10,263 nucleotides of DNA from a bacterium (GCA_030426875.1 JAUHXI010000036.1:1-10263), one strand, 5' to 3'; positions 1-6,396 are shown, numbered from the stretch's first letter. The notes: generated by a model from the letters alone, not told the origin. Translations and numbers: made by a program.

Positions 1-976
1 TCGATTCCGAAGTATTAGTTTGAGCTTGTTGTTGAACATTGGGATCACCATGCTCTGACACATACTTGTCTACTGCCTCCTTAAAAACTTTACGCGTGAA
101 CTGATTTGAAAAGTCTTTGAGGCCCAATTCTTCAAGTATTTTTGATTTAACGAAAGCTAAATCTCCTAAGGCAATCACTTTATTAAATACATCTTTTAAC
201 TCAGCTTCAGATGTTTTTTCTAAAAAACTGACCACTGTATCAACTTCTACCTGGCGAACCCATGATTTCTCTTCAATTTCTTCATGAATTTTATTGATGG
301 CATCTTGAATTTCAGAATTGGATTGACCATGTACGTTTATAATTTCTTTGTAGACCCTTCGCCATGCCTGCTCCTCTTCAGCTACAATATCACTATCCGC
401 TTCCATCGCATTTAAAAAACGAAGACACGCGTGTAAGGCTAACTCTGTAGTACCTAAATCAAATTCTATGGTTGTGCTGTCATTATAATCGACAGACTGT
501 GCAAATTTTCTTTTTGGTGATTGAAGCCATGTTTCAAGCAAGTCATCAGCTTTATCTAGAATATCTCTATTACTTCCATATCTTGCACGGATGCGACGAA
601 ATAGACCCTCAGCTTCTATAAAAACCTGAGCCGTGATTTCACCAGCACCACTCACAGCTGCATCAAGGGCATCCAAAGTTTTGTGGGCATCATTTGGTGT
701 ATTTGGCCTCAGTAAAATAGGAATTTCTTTCCCTAAAAAAGACCGTGTTGGGACGCTTTGTTGTTGAGGACCCTGCTGAGGCTGAGGTTGTACCTGTTGT
801 TGAGCTTGAGGACCTGCTTGAGGTTGAGCCTGGGGTTGAGTTGGAGGTTGCTGTGGCTGTGGTTGAGAACTAGCTACTGCTCCCGTAATTAAAACCCGGC
901 CAACTCTATTCCGCATTCGATTAAAAAAGCTTGGATTTTGTGGTGGTACTCCAGTGGGGCTTTGTGCGCTTGTCAC
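1..976 (-). CDS. Unrecognised protein with Gln/Pro-rich linker, N-terminal part only
   Basis: The frame is open from a GTG at 974-976 to the left edge of the window, giving about 325 codons with no stop; the C-terminus lies outside. GTG is chosen because an in-frame TAA lies 21 nt upstream and because a well-formed promoter (1007-1035) places the transcript start about 24 nt before it. A later ATG at 914-916 (residue 21) is possible. Residues 1-37 contain a basic stretch (FFNRMRNRVGRV) and a short weakly hydrophobic run (LITGAVA). Residues 38-73 are almost only Gln, Pro, Ala and Gly. From about residue 78 the protein is mostly charged and helical (for example EIQDAINKIHEEIEEK), without membrane segments. 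A second Gln-rich run (NVQQQAQTNT) starts at the edge, so helical modules may be joined by Q-rich linkers. I recognise no family. It is real coding sequence by its long open frame and protein-like composition. Confidence 0.75.
   Translation of the reverse strand, partial: MTSAQSPTGVPPQNPSFFNRMRNRVGRVLITGAVASSQPQPQQPPTQPQAQPQAGPQAQQQVQPQPQQGPQQQSVPTRSFLGKEIPILLRPNTPNDAHKTLDALDAAVSGAGEITAQVFIEAEGLFRRIRARYGSNRDILDKADDLLETWLQSPKRKFAQSVDYNDSTTIEFDLGTTELALHACLRFLNAMEADSDIVAEEEQAWRRVYKEIINVHGQSNSEIQDAINKIHEEIEEKSWVRQVEVDTVVSFLEKTSEAELKDVFNKVIALGDLAFVKSKILEELGLKDFSNQFTRKVFKEAVDKYVSEHGDPNVQQQAQTNTSES
758..865 (-). repeat. Low-complexity Gln/Pro codon tract inside the partial gene
   Basis: Thirty-six codons made almost only of CAA/CAG and CCN, with a few GCT and GGT, encode residues 38-73. 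CAACCTCAG-like units recur but are not exactly periodic. It behaves as a flexible linker and could vary in length between strains through slippage. Confidence 0.7.
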
Positions 977-1006
977 GTGAAAAATATTTAAAGTTTAAAT
1001 CTACTC

Positions 1007-1035
1007 ATTATAACACAAAAAACTAGTCAAATCAA
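1007..1035 (-). promoter_or_regulatory. Sigma70-type promoter for the leftward partial gene
   Basis: Read on the minus strand, TTGATT (1030-1035) is followed by a 17-nt spacer and a perfect TATAAT (1007-1012). The predicted start of transcription is near position 1000, about 24 nt before the GTG at 976. The leader has no Shine-Dalgarno-like sequence. Spacing and -10 match are ideal; the -35 matches four of six consensus bases. Confirmation would need a transcript end. Confidence 0.7.
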
Positions 1036-1144
1036 GGGTTTTTAAGAGGTGATGTTCGAAAATTGGGTTGGAGCTGATAGAATGAAGAAGTTTCTAGTTT
1101 AGAATAGCTTTTTTGAATTTTTAGACTCCAAAGACCTATTGTAA

Positions 1145-1230
1145 ATCCCCCCTGGCCCCCTTTGATAAAGGGGGTAATAGCGAGACCATATTCAATCCTC
1201 CCCCTTCGGGGGACTAGAGGGGGCCTGGGA
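1145..1230. repeat. Palindromic C-run/G-run repeat, copy 1
   Basis: Two small hairpins lie inside a larger imperfect inverted repeat. The first is CCCCCTTT-GAT-AAAGGGGG (1156-1174, perfect 8-bp stem). The second is CCCCC-TTC-GGGGG (1200-1212). GGCCCCCTTT (1154-1163) on the left nearly mirrors AGAGGGGGCC (1216-1225) on the right, so the whole segment can fold on itself. A related element lies at 1951-2010 on the other side of the exonuclease. There is no T-run, so it does not look like a simple terminator. Confidence 0.65.
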
Positions 1231-1244
1231 AGGAGTACAGACAA

Positions 1245-1310
1245 GATCCCTCGACTACGCGCTGCTCCGCTCGGGATGACGATTGGGTTTCCATTGCCCT
1301 TCGGAATGAC
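1245..1310. repeat. Second palindromic element (CTCGGGATGAC type), copy 1
   Basis: ATCCC (1246-1250) pairs with GGGAT (1273-1277) around a GC-rich centre, followed by a CCCTTCGGAATGACC tail. Sequences of the form TCCCTCGACTACG...CTCGGGATGAC are, from general knowledge, frequent interspersed palindromes in metagenome-derived bacterial genomes. A relative with the same kind of ending (GAGAATGACC) sits at 2086-2150 before cutA. Confidence 0.5.
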
Positions 1311-1330
1311 CATAAATAATAAGAAAAACC

Positions 1331-1915
1331 ATGAACATCCTCAACTTCCAAGACTTCATCCGCCGCTACTACTCCGGCGAAGAATTCATCGTCTTCGACA
1401 CCGAAACCACCGGCCTCAACACCTTTCATGACGACATCATCGAAATTGGGGCGCAAAAATGGAGTAAAAACGGCAAAAGCGAAAGCTTCTCTGAGCTCAT
1501 GTGGGTCAATCCCAACAAAATTAGCCCCGGGGCCTGGGCCGTTCATAAAATCCCCATGGAAGAGATCGAAGCCGCTCAAAAGCCCAGTGAAGTCCTAAGA
1601 GCCTTTCAAGAGTTTGCTGGCGACAAAGCCTTAGTCGCCCACAACATCAAATTCGACTTCCCCATGCTCAATTCCAATCTCGTCCGCAACGGTCTAAAAC
1701 CCTATCAAAATGACGACGTAGCCTGCAGCCTTGTTTACGCCAAGCAACAATCACTCCCTGGTAAATTGAGCAAATTAGCCGATCACCTCAAAATAAAAAC
1801 CAAAGGAGAATCCCTCCATCGCGCCCTTTATGACGTGGATGTACTGATCGAAGTCCTCAACAGGCTTGTCAAACAACACGAACCGGAGGAGATGCAGTAT
1901 TCTCTGTTGATTTGA
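1331..1915 (+). CDS. DnaQ-like DEDDh 3'-5' exonuclease (DNA polymerase III epsilon-type)
   Basis: This 194-residue protein has all five acidic and histidine positions of the DEDDh exonuclease family. Motif I is FDTETTGL (D23, E25), motif II is AHNIKFDFPML (D109), and motif III is HRALYDVD (H163, D168). The family removes 3' nucleotides from DNA (or RNA) with two metal ions. The length and lack of extra domains fit a stand-alone epsilon-type proofreading subunit or a related repair exonuclease; sequence alone does not separate these. The C-terminus ends EEMQYSLLI, which resembles a sliding-clamp-binding peptide (Q-x-S-L-L). The ATG has no Shine-Dalgarno before it, only an A-rich leader. The gene stands alone between two repeat blocks. 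Its first 30 codons are unusually C-rich compared with genes further right. Confidence 0.9.
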   Translation: MNILNFQDFIRRYYSGEEFIVFDTETTGLNTFHDDIIEIGAQKWSKNGKSESFSELMWVNPNKISPGAWAVHKIPMEEIEAAQKPSEVLRAFQEFAGDKALVAHNIKFDFPMLNSNLVRNGLKPYQNDDVACSLVYAKQQSLPGKLSKLADHLKIKTKGESLHRALYDVDVLIEVLNRLVKQHEPEEMQYSLLI

Positions 1916-1950
1916 GGGGGGGATAGATTCGGTGGCCTGGTATAAATTCA

Positions 1951-2010
1951 ATCACGACCACCCCCCTAGCCCCCCCTCCTTTATTAAGGAGGGGTTGGGG
2001 TGGTCGTGAT
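1951..2010. repeat. Long hairpin; C-run/G-run repeat, copy 2
   Basis: The outer arms ATCACGACCA (1951-1960) and TGGTCGTGAT (2001-2010) are perfect reverse complements. CCCC (1961-1964) then pairs with GGGG (1997-2000). After an asymmetric bulge, CCCCTCCTT (1973-1981) pairs with AAGGAGGGG (1986-1994) around a TATT loop. This gives about 23 base pairs in 60 nt. It shares the pattern of C-run, CCTxGCCCCC, AT-rich loop and G-run with the block at 1145-1230. Lack of a following T-run argues against an ordinary terminator. A non-autonomous (REP- or MITE-like) repeat is more likely. Confidence 0.75.
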
Positions 2011-2085
2011 GAAGCCATTCACACTCCCAAGTGACCTGTTTCTAAATTAGCCTTGATGAGATGAGATAGACAACTAAGCCCTTTA

Positions 2086-2150
2086 AGGTCCGGGCCAAGC
2101 AAAGTCTTCCGCTATGCGGAACCCTTCGATGACTCGGGCGAGAATGACCG
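2086..2150. repeat. Second palindromic element, copy 2
   Basis: TTCCGC-TAT-GCGGAA (2107-2121) is a perfect 6-bp stem with a 3-nt loop. It is followed by CCCTTCGATGACTCGGGCG and AGAATGACC. The ending resembles that of the element at 1245-1310, and it lies in the same relative place: downstream of a C-run hairpin and just before a gene start. Relation to copy 1 is by general pattern, not by long identity. Confidence 0.4.
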
Positions 2151-2177
2151 TGAAAAATTGAGTAAAATTCATAAAAA

Positions 2178-2489
2178 ATGAAACTATCCCTCGGCTACCT
2201 AACCACCGCCAGCAAAACTGAAGCCAAACAAATTGTCATGGCCCTTTTAGAGGATGAACTCATCGCCTGTGCCAACATTTTTGACGGCGTCGAATCCTAT
2301 TTTGCGTGGGAGGATGACATCCATCAAGCCAAAGAAACCGTGGTCATCTTTAAAACACGGGCTAAAAATGAAGGTAAAATCATTGATGTGGTCAAATCCC
2401 TCCACTCCTACGAATGCCCCTGTATTGTTTTTAGTGGTTTGGATCACGGAAACACCCAATTCATGCGCTGGGTCGAAGATACTTGTTGA
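2178..2489 (+). CDS. cutA: CutA1-family divalent-cation tolerance protein
   Basis: At 103 residues this has the usual CutA1 length and order of motifs. These are a first strand with TTAS, then EAKQIVMALLEDELIACANI (family: IA..L....LAACVNI), then GVESYFAWEDDIHQAKETVVIFKT (family: SIYRWEG.I....E..L..KT), then LHSYECPCIVFSGLDHGNTQFMRWV (family: HPYEVPEI....G...YL.W). CutA1 forms very stable trimers with a PII-like ferredoxin fold. It was linked to copper and divalent-metal tolerance in E. coli, but its molecular role is still uncertain. The family's PE in the PYEVPE segment is PC here, leaving two cysteines (C79, C81 by my count), which might matter for metal or redox behaviour. gpmI follows 57 nt downstream on the same strand. 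No Shine-Dalgarno precedes the ATG; the leader is A-rich. Confidence 0.88.
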   Translation: MKLSLGYLTTASKTEAKQIVMALLEDELIACANIFDGVESYFAWEDDIHQAKETVVIFKTRAKNEGKIIDVVKSLHSYECPCIVFSGLDHGNTQFMRWVEDTC

Positions 2490-2495
2490 ACTTAC

Positions 2496-2520
2496 AGCAC
2501 TTCTTGTTTAAAGTGCTTTT
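2496..2520 (+). terminator. Weak terminator-like hairpin between cutA and gpmI
   Basis: AGCACTT (2496-2502) pairs perfectly with AAGTGCT (2511-2517) around an 8-nt loop, followed by a run of only four T (2517-2520). The stem is AT-rich and the T-run short, so termination would be partial at best. A second T-run lies at 2529-2534. Confidence 0.35.
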
Positions 2521-2546
2521 GAGCTCTATTTTTTATCCACTCGATC

Positions 2547-4052
2547 ATGAAAAAAATTCTCCTCGTCATTTTAGACGGTTTCGGCGAAGGTCCAGCAGGT
2601 CCTGGCAATGCCATTCAAAACGCCAACACGCCTCACCTTGACCAGTTGAGGGCGGAGTATCCCTTTGGCCTGCTCCAGGCTTCAGGAGAAGCTGTGGGGG
2701 TCACTGAAGGCACCATGGGGGGCAGTGAGATTGGGCATTTCATCATTGGGGCTGGCCGAGTGGTGCCGCAGTTTTTATTGGGCATCAATCAGGACATTGA
2801 ATCCGGTGCTTTTTTTAAGAAAGATGAACTTGTGGCGTCTTTTGAGTATGCTAAGAAAAATGATAAGAAAATGCATTTTTTAGGGCTGCTCTCCGATAAG
2901 GGGGTGCACGCTCACATTGATCACCTGTTTGCCTTGCTTCAGATGGCCAAAGATCATCAACTCCAACAGGTTTATGTGCATGTGATTGCTGATGGGCGCG
3001 ATGTGGAGCCCCAGAGTGTGAAGCGCTATCTTAAAATGCTTCAGGACAAAATGGATGAACTGGGAGTGGGCAAAATCGCAACGATCATTGGGCGTTATTA
3101 CACCATGGATCGGGATACTAATTGGGATCGGACCGAAAAAGGCTACCGGTTGATGCTGGCAGGTGAGGGGCTTGCATTTGCAGACCCAATGGAGGCGATC
3201 GATCACTTTTATGCTCAAAATCCAGATTTAAATGACCAGTATTTGGAGCCCATTTTAATCGATAAAGAGGGGCTTGTGGAGTCAGAGGATGCCTTGATCT
3301 ATTATAACTTTAGAACGGACCGACCGCGTCAGTTTGCGAGTGCATTGGTGGATCCCGATTTTGATCACTTTGAGCGTCTGGTTAAAACAGTTAAGTTGGT
3401 GTGCATGGGGCCTTACAGTGATCACGCGCCGGTTGTTTATACGCTTCCTAAGGTTAAGAATAATCTGGGGAAGTATCTTTCAGACCAAAAAATCAAGCAA
3501 CTCCGAGTGGCTGAAACGAACAAATATGCCCATCTCACCTTTTTCTTCAATTCTCAAATCGAAACCCCCAACCCTCTTGAAGATCGCATTTTAATCCAAA
3601 CCCCTCGGGTCAAAACCCATGACGAGAAACCCGAGCTTTCTAGCCGAGAAATCACTTCAACTTTGGTGGATGCAATGAAAAAAGGCGACCATTCTGTGAT
3701 CATTGCCAATTATGCGAACATTGATTTACTGGGCCATACGGGTAAGTACGAGTCAACTGTTAAAGGCATGGAGTGTTTGGATGAGGCTTTGGGTGAGCTT
3801 TCTAAGGTTGCTGAGGAAAATGATTACGTGTTTATGTTGACGGGGGATCACGGGAATGCTGAAGAGATGTTGTATGACAATGGATTATCTCGTTCTTCTC
3901 ACACAAATAACCCTGTTATCTTCTTGATTGCTGATCCTAAAAAAGCCATTCAACATGTGGCGGATGGGGGATTGGCTGATGTGGCTCCCACACTGCTAAA
4001 AATCATGGGTGTGCCACAGCCAATAGAAATGACGGGTAAATCACTGGTTTGA
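2547..4052 (+). CDS. gpmI: 2,3-bisphosphoglycerate-independent phosphoglycerate mutase
   Basis: GpmI interconverts 3- and 2-phosphoglycerate in glycolysis, through a phosphoserine intermediate and two metal ions (usually Mn). The 501-residue length is typical. Visible landmarks are LVILDGFG (metal ligand D10), GGSEIGH with the catalytic serine S60, the lid/transferase-domain motifs LSDKGVHAHIDH, ADGRDVEPQS, IGRYYTMDRD and NFRTDRPRQ, and AETNKYAHLTFFFN. The C-terminal metal ligands are D393 and H397 (NIDLLGHTG), D434 and H435 (TGDHGN), and H452 (SHTNNP). All catalytic and metal positions are therefore present. One oddity is MGGSE where the family usually has MGNSE, just before the catalytic serine. 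Codon use is patchy: C-ending codons dominate the first 30 or so codons and again around 3480-3670, while the rest prefers G or T. The gene is convergent with the next gene, with only 14 nt between them. Confidence 0.95.
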   Translation: MKKILLVILDGFGEGPAGPGNAIQNANTPHLDQLRAEYPFGLLQASGEAVGVTEGTMGGSEIGHFIIGAGRVVPQFLLGINQDIESGAFFKKDELVASFEYAKKNDKKMHFLGLLSDKGVHAHIDHLFALLQMAKDHQLQQVYVHVIADGRDVEPQSVKRYLKMLQDKMDELGVGKIATIIGRYYTMDRDTNWDRTEKGYRLMLAGEGLAFADPMEAIDHFYAQNPDLNDQYLEPILIDKEGLVESEDALIYYNFRTDRPRQFASALVDPDFDHFERLVKTVKLVCMGPYSDHAPVVYTLPKVKNNLGKYLSDQKIKQLRVAETNKYAHLTFFFNSQIETPNPLEDRILIQTPRVKTHDEKPELSSREITSTLVDAMKKGDHSVIIANYANIDLLGHTGKYESTVKGMECLDEALGELSKVAEENDYVFMLTGDHGNAEEMLYDNGLSRSSHTNNPVIFLIADPKKAIQHVADGGLADVAPTLLKIMGVPQPIEMTGKSLV

Positions 4053-4066
4053 CTGAATGGGCAAGT

Positions 4067-4387
4067 TCACAGTATGGCCGTTAGCAGTGAGGGGTAGAAA
4101 AGGTAAACGGATATTAGGGCGAACATGAAGAAAATGACAGTCAAGGTGATCCAATAAGCCACTGGACTGTCAGCCCGTTTAACCCTTTGAAATCGATAAT
4201 TGATGCCTCCATTTTTCAAAGCGAAAATCAGTACAAACAGTAAAAAAACAGCTACAAGTCCCATTCCCACTTGCTCACTGGTCAGGCCTGCAGAACTGAG
4301 TAGTTTGATAACCGGCTGAGAATCCAACAAAAGTGCAACCCCAATAATAACAGCTAGCAAATAGAGTTTTTTTCGAAAATAGCTCAT
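4067..4387 (-). CDS. Small membrane protein with three predicted helices, unknown function
   Basis: This 106-residue protein has three hydrophobic segments: about 8-21 (LYLLAVIIGVALLL), 42-58 (MGLVAVFLLFVLIFALK) and 78-100 (YWITLTVIFFMFALISVYLFY). A basic loop, NYRFQRVKRADS, lies between the second and third. Helices of this kind and length suggest an integral membrane protein, but no motif identifies a family. The start ATG (4385-4387) lies 10 nt after the stop of the upstream gene on the same strand, so the two are probably co-transcribed and translationally linked. The 3' end is convergent with gpmI. Confidence 0.65.
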   Translation of the reverse strand: MSYFRKKLYLLAVIIGVALLLDSQPVIKLLSSAGLTSEQVGMGLVAVFLLFVLIFALKNGGINYRFQRVKRADSPVAYWITLTVIFFMFALISVYLFYPSLLTAIL

Positions 4388-4397
4388 GAATTAGTTC

Positions 4398-4646
4398 TTA
4401 ATCACTCTTTTTTTTGGTGAAGTGCTTGATTTTATCAAACGCCATCAATGCAATTTTGATGGGTTGCCATAGATAGTGATTGAGTAGGTCCATGGTGTCG
4501 CTGGCTTTTTGACTGACCTTATTTACGTTCCTTAAAATTTTAACCAGATGATAGGCGGCCATGATCAGCATTATTCCTAAAAGGGCAATGACGATGGTTA
4601 GGATCAAATAAAGGATATCTGTGGAGGTGTTGTAGATTTCGCTCAT
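4398..4646 (-). CDS. Small single-span membrane protein with amphipathic tail, unknown function
   Basis: This is an 82-residue protein. Residues about 10-36 (ILYLILTIVIALLGIMLIMA and onward) form one membrane segment near the N-terminus. A helical, heptad-like stretch follows (LVKILRNVNKVSQKASDTMDL), and the tail is basic (KIKHFTKKKSD). The layout resembles small DUF948-like membrane-anchored helical proteins, but the similarity is only architectural. It is the first gene of a two-gene leftward unit. An AAAGGAAAG stretch about 17 nt before the ATG is too far away to be a normal ribosome-binding site. The gene diverges from murJ. Confidence 0.6.
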   Translation of the reverse strand: MSEIYNTSTDILYLILTIVIALLGIMLIMAAYHLVKILRNVNKVSQKASDTMDLLNHYLWQPIKIALMAFDKIKHFTKKKSD

Positions 4647-4671
4647 GATTTTTTTTGTTTTTCTTTCCTTT

Positions 4672-4699
4672 AGTGTAGCATGGTTTGGAACTGAGGCAA
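4672..4699 (-). promoter_or_regulatory. Candidate promoter for the two small membrane-protein genes
   Basis: On the minus strand, TTGCCT (4694-4699) is followed by a 16-nt spacer and TACACT (4672-4677). Each box matches four of six consensus bases. It lies 26 nt before the ATG at 4646, in the divergent region shared with murJ. It is a moderate match only. Confidence 0.4.
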
Positions 4700-4762
4700 A
4701 ATTTTTGTTTCAGTTCAATTATCACGACAGAGTAAGTGGGTCACATTTTGAATCGAAACGAC

Positions 4763-6328
4763 ATGATCAAACGCATCAAACATCTCAACATCCTCCCTCC
4801 CACCCTTTTATTGGGGTTGGCCACGCTTGTGAGCAGCTTGCTCGGAGTGTTTAGAGACCGTTTGTTGGCGCGGAATTTTGGAGCCACGTCGGGAGAGGGG
4901 ATTTATGATTTGGATGTTTATTATGCAGCTTTCAAGATTCCAGATTTACTTTATTTTATTTTGATTACAGGAGCCATTTCTGCCGCCTTCATCCCAACCT
5001 TTACGCAGTATAAAAAAGAAGGAAAGCTCAATAAAGCCTGGGAATTTGCGAGCAACATGTTGCATTTGATGCTGATTGGGATTTCAGTTGTTTCTGTGAT
5101 TGCTTTTATTTTTGCCCCCCAACTCACCCGTTTGGTGGCCAGTGGGTTTGAGCCCGAGGCCTTTGAGTTGACGGTAAAATTGATGCGAATCATGTTGATT
5201 TCACCCCTAATTTTCACGTTTTCAGCGGTGTTCATGAGTTTGCAAGACAGCTTTAAAACTTTTTTCTTCCGTTCGCTTTCGCCTATTTTTTACAATTTAG
5301 GTATTATCCTTGCGATTCTGTTTTTCTCCGAGAATTTTGGAGTGGTGGGGGTGACATGGGGGGTGATTTTTGGTGCATTGCTCAGCTTACTCATTCAACT
5401 CCCTTCCCTTAAAAACATCAATTACAAACATTTTTGGCTTTTGGATTTTAAAAAACCAGATGTTCAGAAGGCGTTTAGAACCATGTTGCCGCGCGTGCTT
5501 TCGGGGAGTATGTATCAAGTTTCTCAACTGATTTACACTTTAATTGGGAGCTTTTTGGTTTCGGGATCGATCACGATTTTGTATTTTGCAAACAATCTAT
5601 ATTCATTGCCTCTTTCAGTGGTGGCGGTTTCATTTTCGATCACGTCATTTGCTACCCTTTCAGAGCTCGCGACTGAAAAAACAACCACCCTTTTTGCCTC
5701 CGAAATAAAGCGGGTGACCCAACAGATTCTTTTTCTTGTATTTCCTGCCACTGTAGGAATGATTTTGCTTCGCCTTCCGCTCATCGACACAATTTTTTTG
5801 ACAGGTGAATTCACGGTTGAAGATGCAGAATTGACTTCATGGGTGCTTTTGGCCATGCTTTTTTCACTGTTCACTCATTCTCTTAACTTGCTTTTTGTAC
5901 GGGGGTTTTTTGCTTATCACGACACCAAAACACCCTTTTATGCGAACTTTTTTGGAGCCATCGCAGGGGTAATTTTGGCTTTTCTTTTAGCCATTCCATT
6001 TGAACTGGGGGTGATTGGAATAGGCATTGCTATCACGGTGAGTAATATTTTGATTTTTTCCATTTTGTATGCCCTGATGCGTCGAAAAGTCTCCGAAAAA
6101 TTAATCGAAGGTGTCACGCTTTTAAAAATGCTTGGGGCAAGTTTTTTGATGGGTTTAGTGGTTTATGGTGGCCTTCAACTGGTTCAATTTCCCCCTCAGT
6201 TGTGGGCAAAGGTTCTCTATTTAATAGGAATGGGACTTGTGGGAGTATTGGTTTATTTTGGTTTGGCATGCCTTTTCAAAATTCCGGAGCGGTCGATGCT
6301 GAGGAGGCAGATTAAGGGGATGAAATAG
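4763..6328 (+). CDS. murJ: MurJ-family lipid II flippase
   Basis: MurJ (MOP superfamily) moves lipid II across the cytoplasmic membrane for peptidoglycan synthesis. From the ATG at 4763 the protein has 521 residues, with many hydrophobic helices spread over the whole length, consistent with the family's 14. N-terminal family signatures are LLGVFRDRLLARNFGA (R31, D32, equivalent to E. coli R24 and D25), LDVYYAAFKIPD (D51, equivalent to D39) and GAISAAFIPTF. In the middle lies ILYFANNLYSLPLSVVAVSF, the family's helix-8 region. Several positions that matter in E. coli MurJ differ: R18 is S25, R52/R53 are Y64/F65, E57 is T69, and R270 is Asn. From memory such changes are common in CPR MurJ proteins. 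An upstream in-frame GTG at 4736 would add nine residues; the ATG gives the usual MurJ beginning (MIKRIKHL). Neither start has a Shine-Dalgarno. The stop is TAG. Confidence 0.9.
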   Translation: MIKRIKHLNILPPTLLLGLATLVSSLLGVFRDRLLARNFGATSGEGIYDLDVYYAAFKIPDLLYFILITGAISAAFIPTFTQYKKEGKLNKAWEFASNMLHLMLIGISVVSVIAFIFAPQLTRLVASGFEPEAFELTVKLMRIMLISPLIFTFSAVFMSLQDSFKTFFFRSLSPIFYNLGIILAILFFSENFGVVGVTWGVIFGALLSLLIQLPSLKNINYKHFWLLDFKKPDVQKAFRTMLPRVLSGSMYQVSQLIYTLIGSFLVSGSITILYFANNLYSLPLSVVAVSFSITSFATLSELATEKTTTLFASEIKRVTQQILFLVFPATVGMILLRLPLIDTIFLTGEFTVEDAELTSWVLLAMLFSLFTHSLNLLFVRGFFAYHDTKTPFYANFFGAIAGVILAFLLAIPFELGVIGIGIAITVSNILIFSILYALMRRKVSEKLIEGVTLLKMLGASFLMGLVVYGGLQLVQFPPQLWAKVLYLIGMGLVGVLVYFGLACLFKIPERSMLRRQIKGMK

Positions 6329-6345
6329 AATTTAAGGCACGAAGC

Positions 6346-6374
6346 TTGACAATTATTTAATTATTTGTTAAATA
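6346..6374 (+). promoter_or_regulatory. Promoter with perfect -35 box before the paralogue pair
   Basis: TTGACA (6346-6351) is a perfect -35 box. The -10 is less certain: TTAAAT at 6368-6373 (16-nt spacer, four of six matches) or TAAATA at 6369-6374 (17-nt spacer), in a very AT-rich segment. Transcription would start near 6380, leaving only about 16 nt before the ATG at 6397, with no Shine-Dalgarno. Confidence 0.6.
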
Positions 6375-6396
6375 TTAATTCAGTTGCGTTTACCCC

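Larger units (their letters stand above)
1036..1330. other. Gene-free stretch with a GC-rich repeat block
   Basis: No convincing gene lies here. Positions 1036-1143 are plain AT-rich sequence in which I see nothing. Positions 1145-1230 hold C-run/G-run palindromes. Positions 1245-1310 hold a second palindromic element ending in GGAATGACC. The exonuclease start follows 20 nt after that end. Short open frames crossing this block are by-products of the repeats. Confidence 0.6.
1916..2177. other. Intergenic stretch with second repeat block
   Basis: No gene is visible. The segment contains a long hairpin (1951-2010) and a smaller palindromic element (2086-2150). Between them, 2011-2085 is unremarkable. 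I find no convincing promoter for cutA here and no terminator with a T-run for the exonuclease. Confidence 0.6.

Noticed and set aside
758..865. Minisatellite or regulatory repeat in the CAA/CCT-rich tract
   Set aside because: It is in frame within a coding region and is explained by a Gln/Pro linker.
1032..1579. Open frames of about 90-120 codons on both strands across the repeat block and the exonuclease start
   Set aside because: They translate palindromic repeats (PLRGTRGGLG, PLGMTI type peptides) or run antisense to the exonuclease, with no protein-like composition.
1145..2150. Possible CRISPR array
   Set aside because: The repeats are few, differ in sequence and are separated by a gene; there are no regular spacers and no cas genes.
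2547..4052. Frameshift or recombination joint in gpmI suggested by the codon-use switches
   Set aside because: The frame is intact with every catalytic motif in order, so only the codon pattern is odd, not the gene structure.
4053..4075. Terminator in the 14-nt gpmI convergent junction
   Set aside because: Only a broken 4-bp pairing is visible, with no T-run on either strand.
4067..4646. Toxin-antitoxin or holin-like pair
   Set aside because: Small size and membrane segments fit, but there is no recognisable toxin, antitoxin or lysis motif and no phage context.
4645..4854. Plus-strand open frame over the murJ start
   Set aside because: It overlaps murJ in another frame and has low-complexity, His/Ser-rich content; it is a shadow of murJ.
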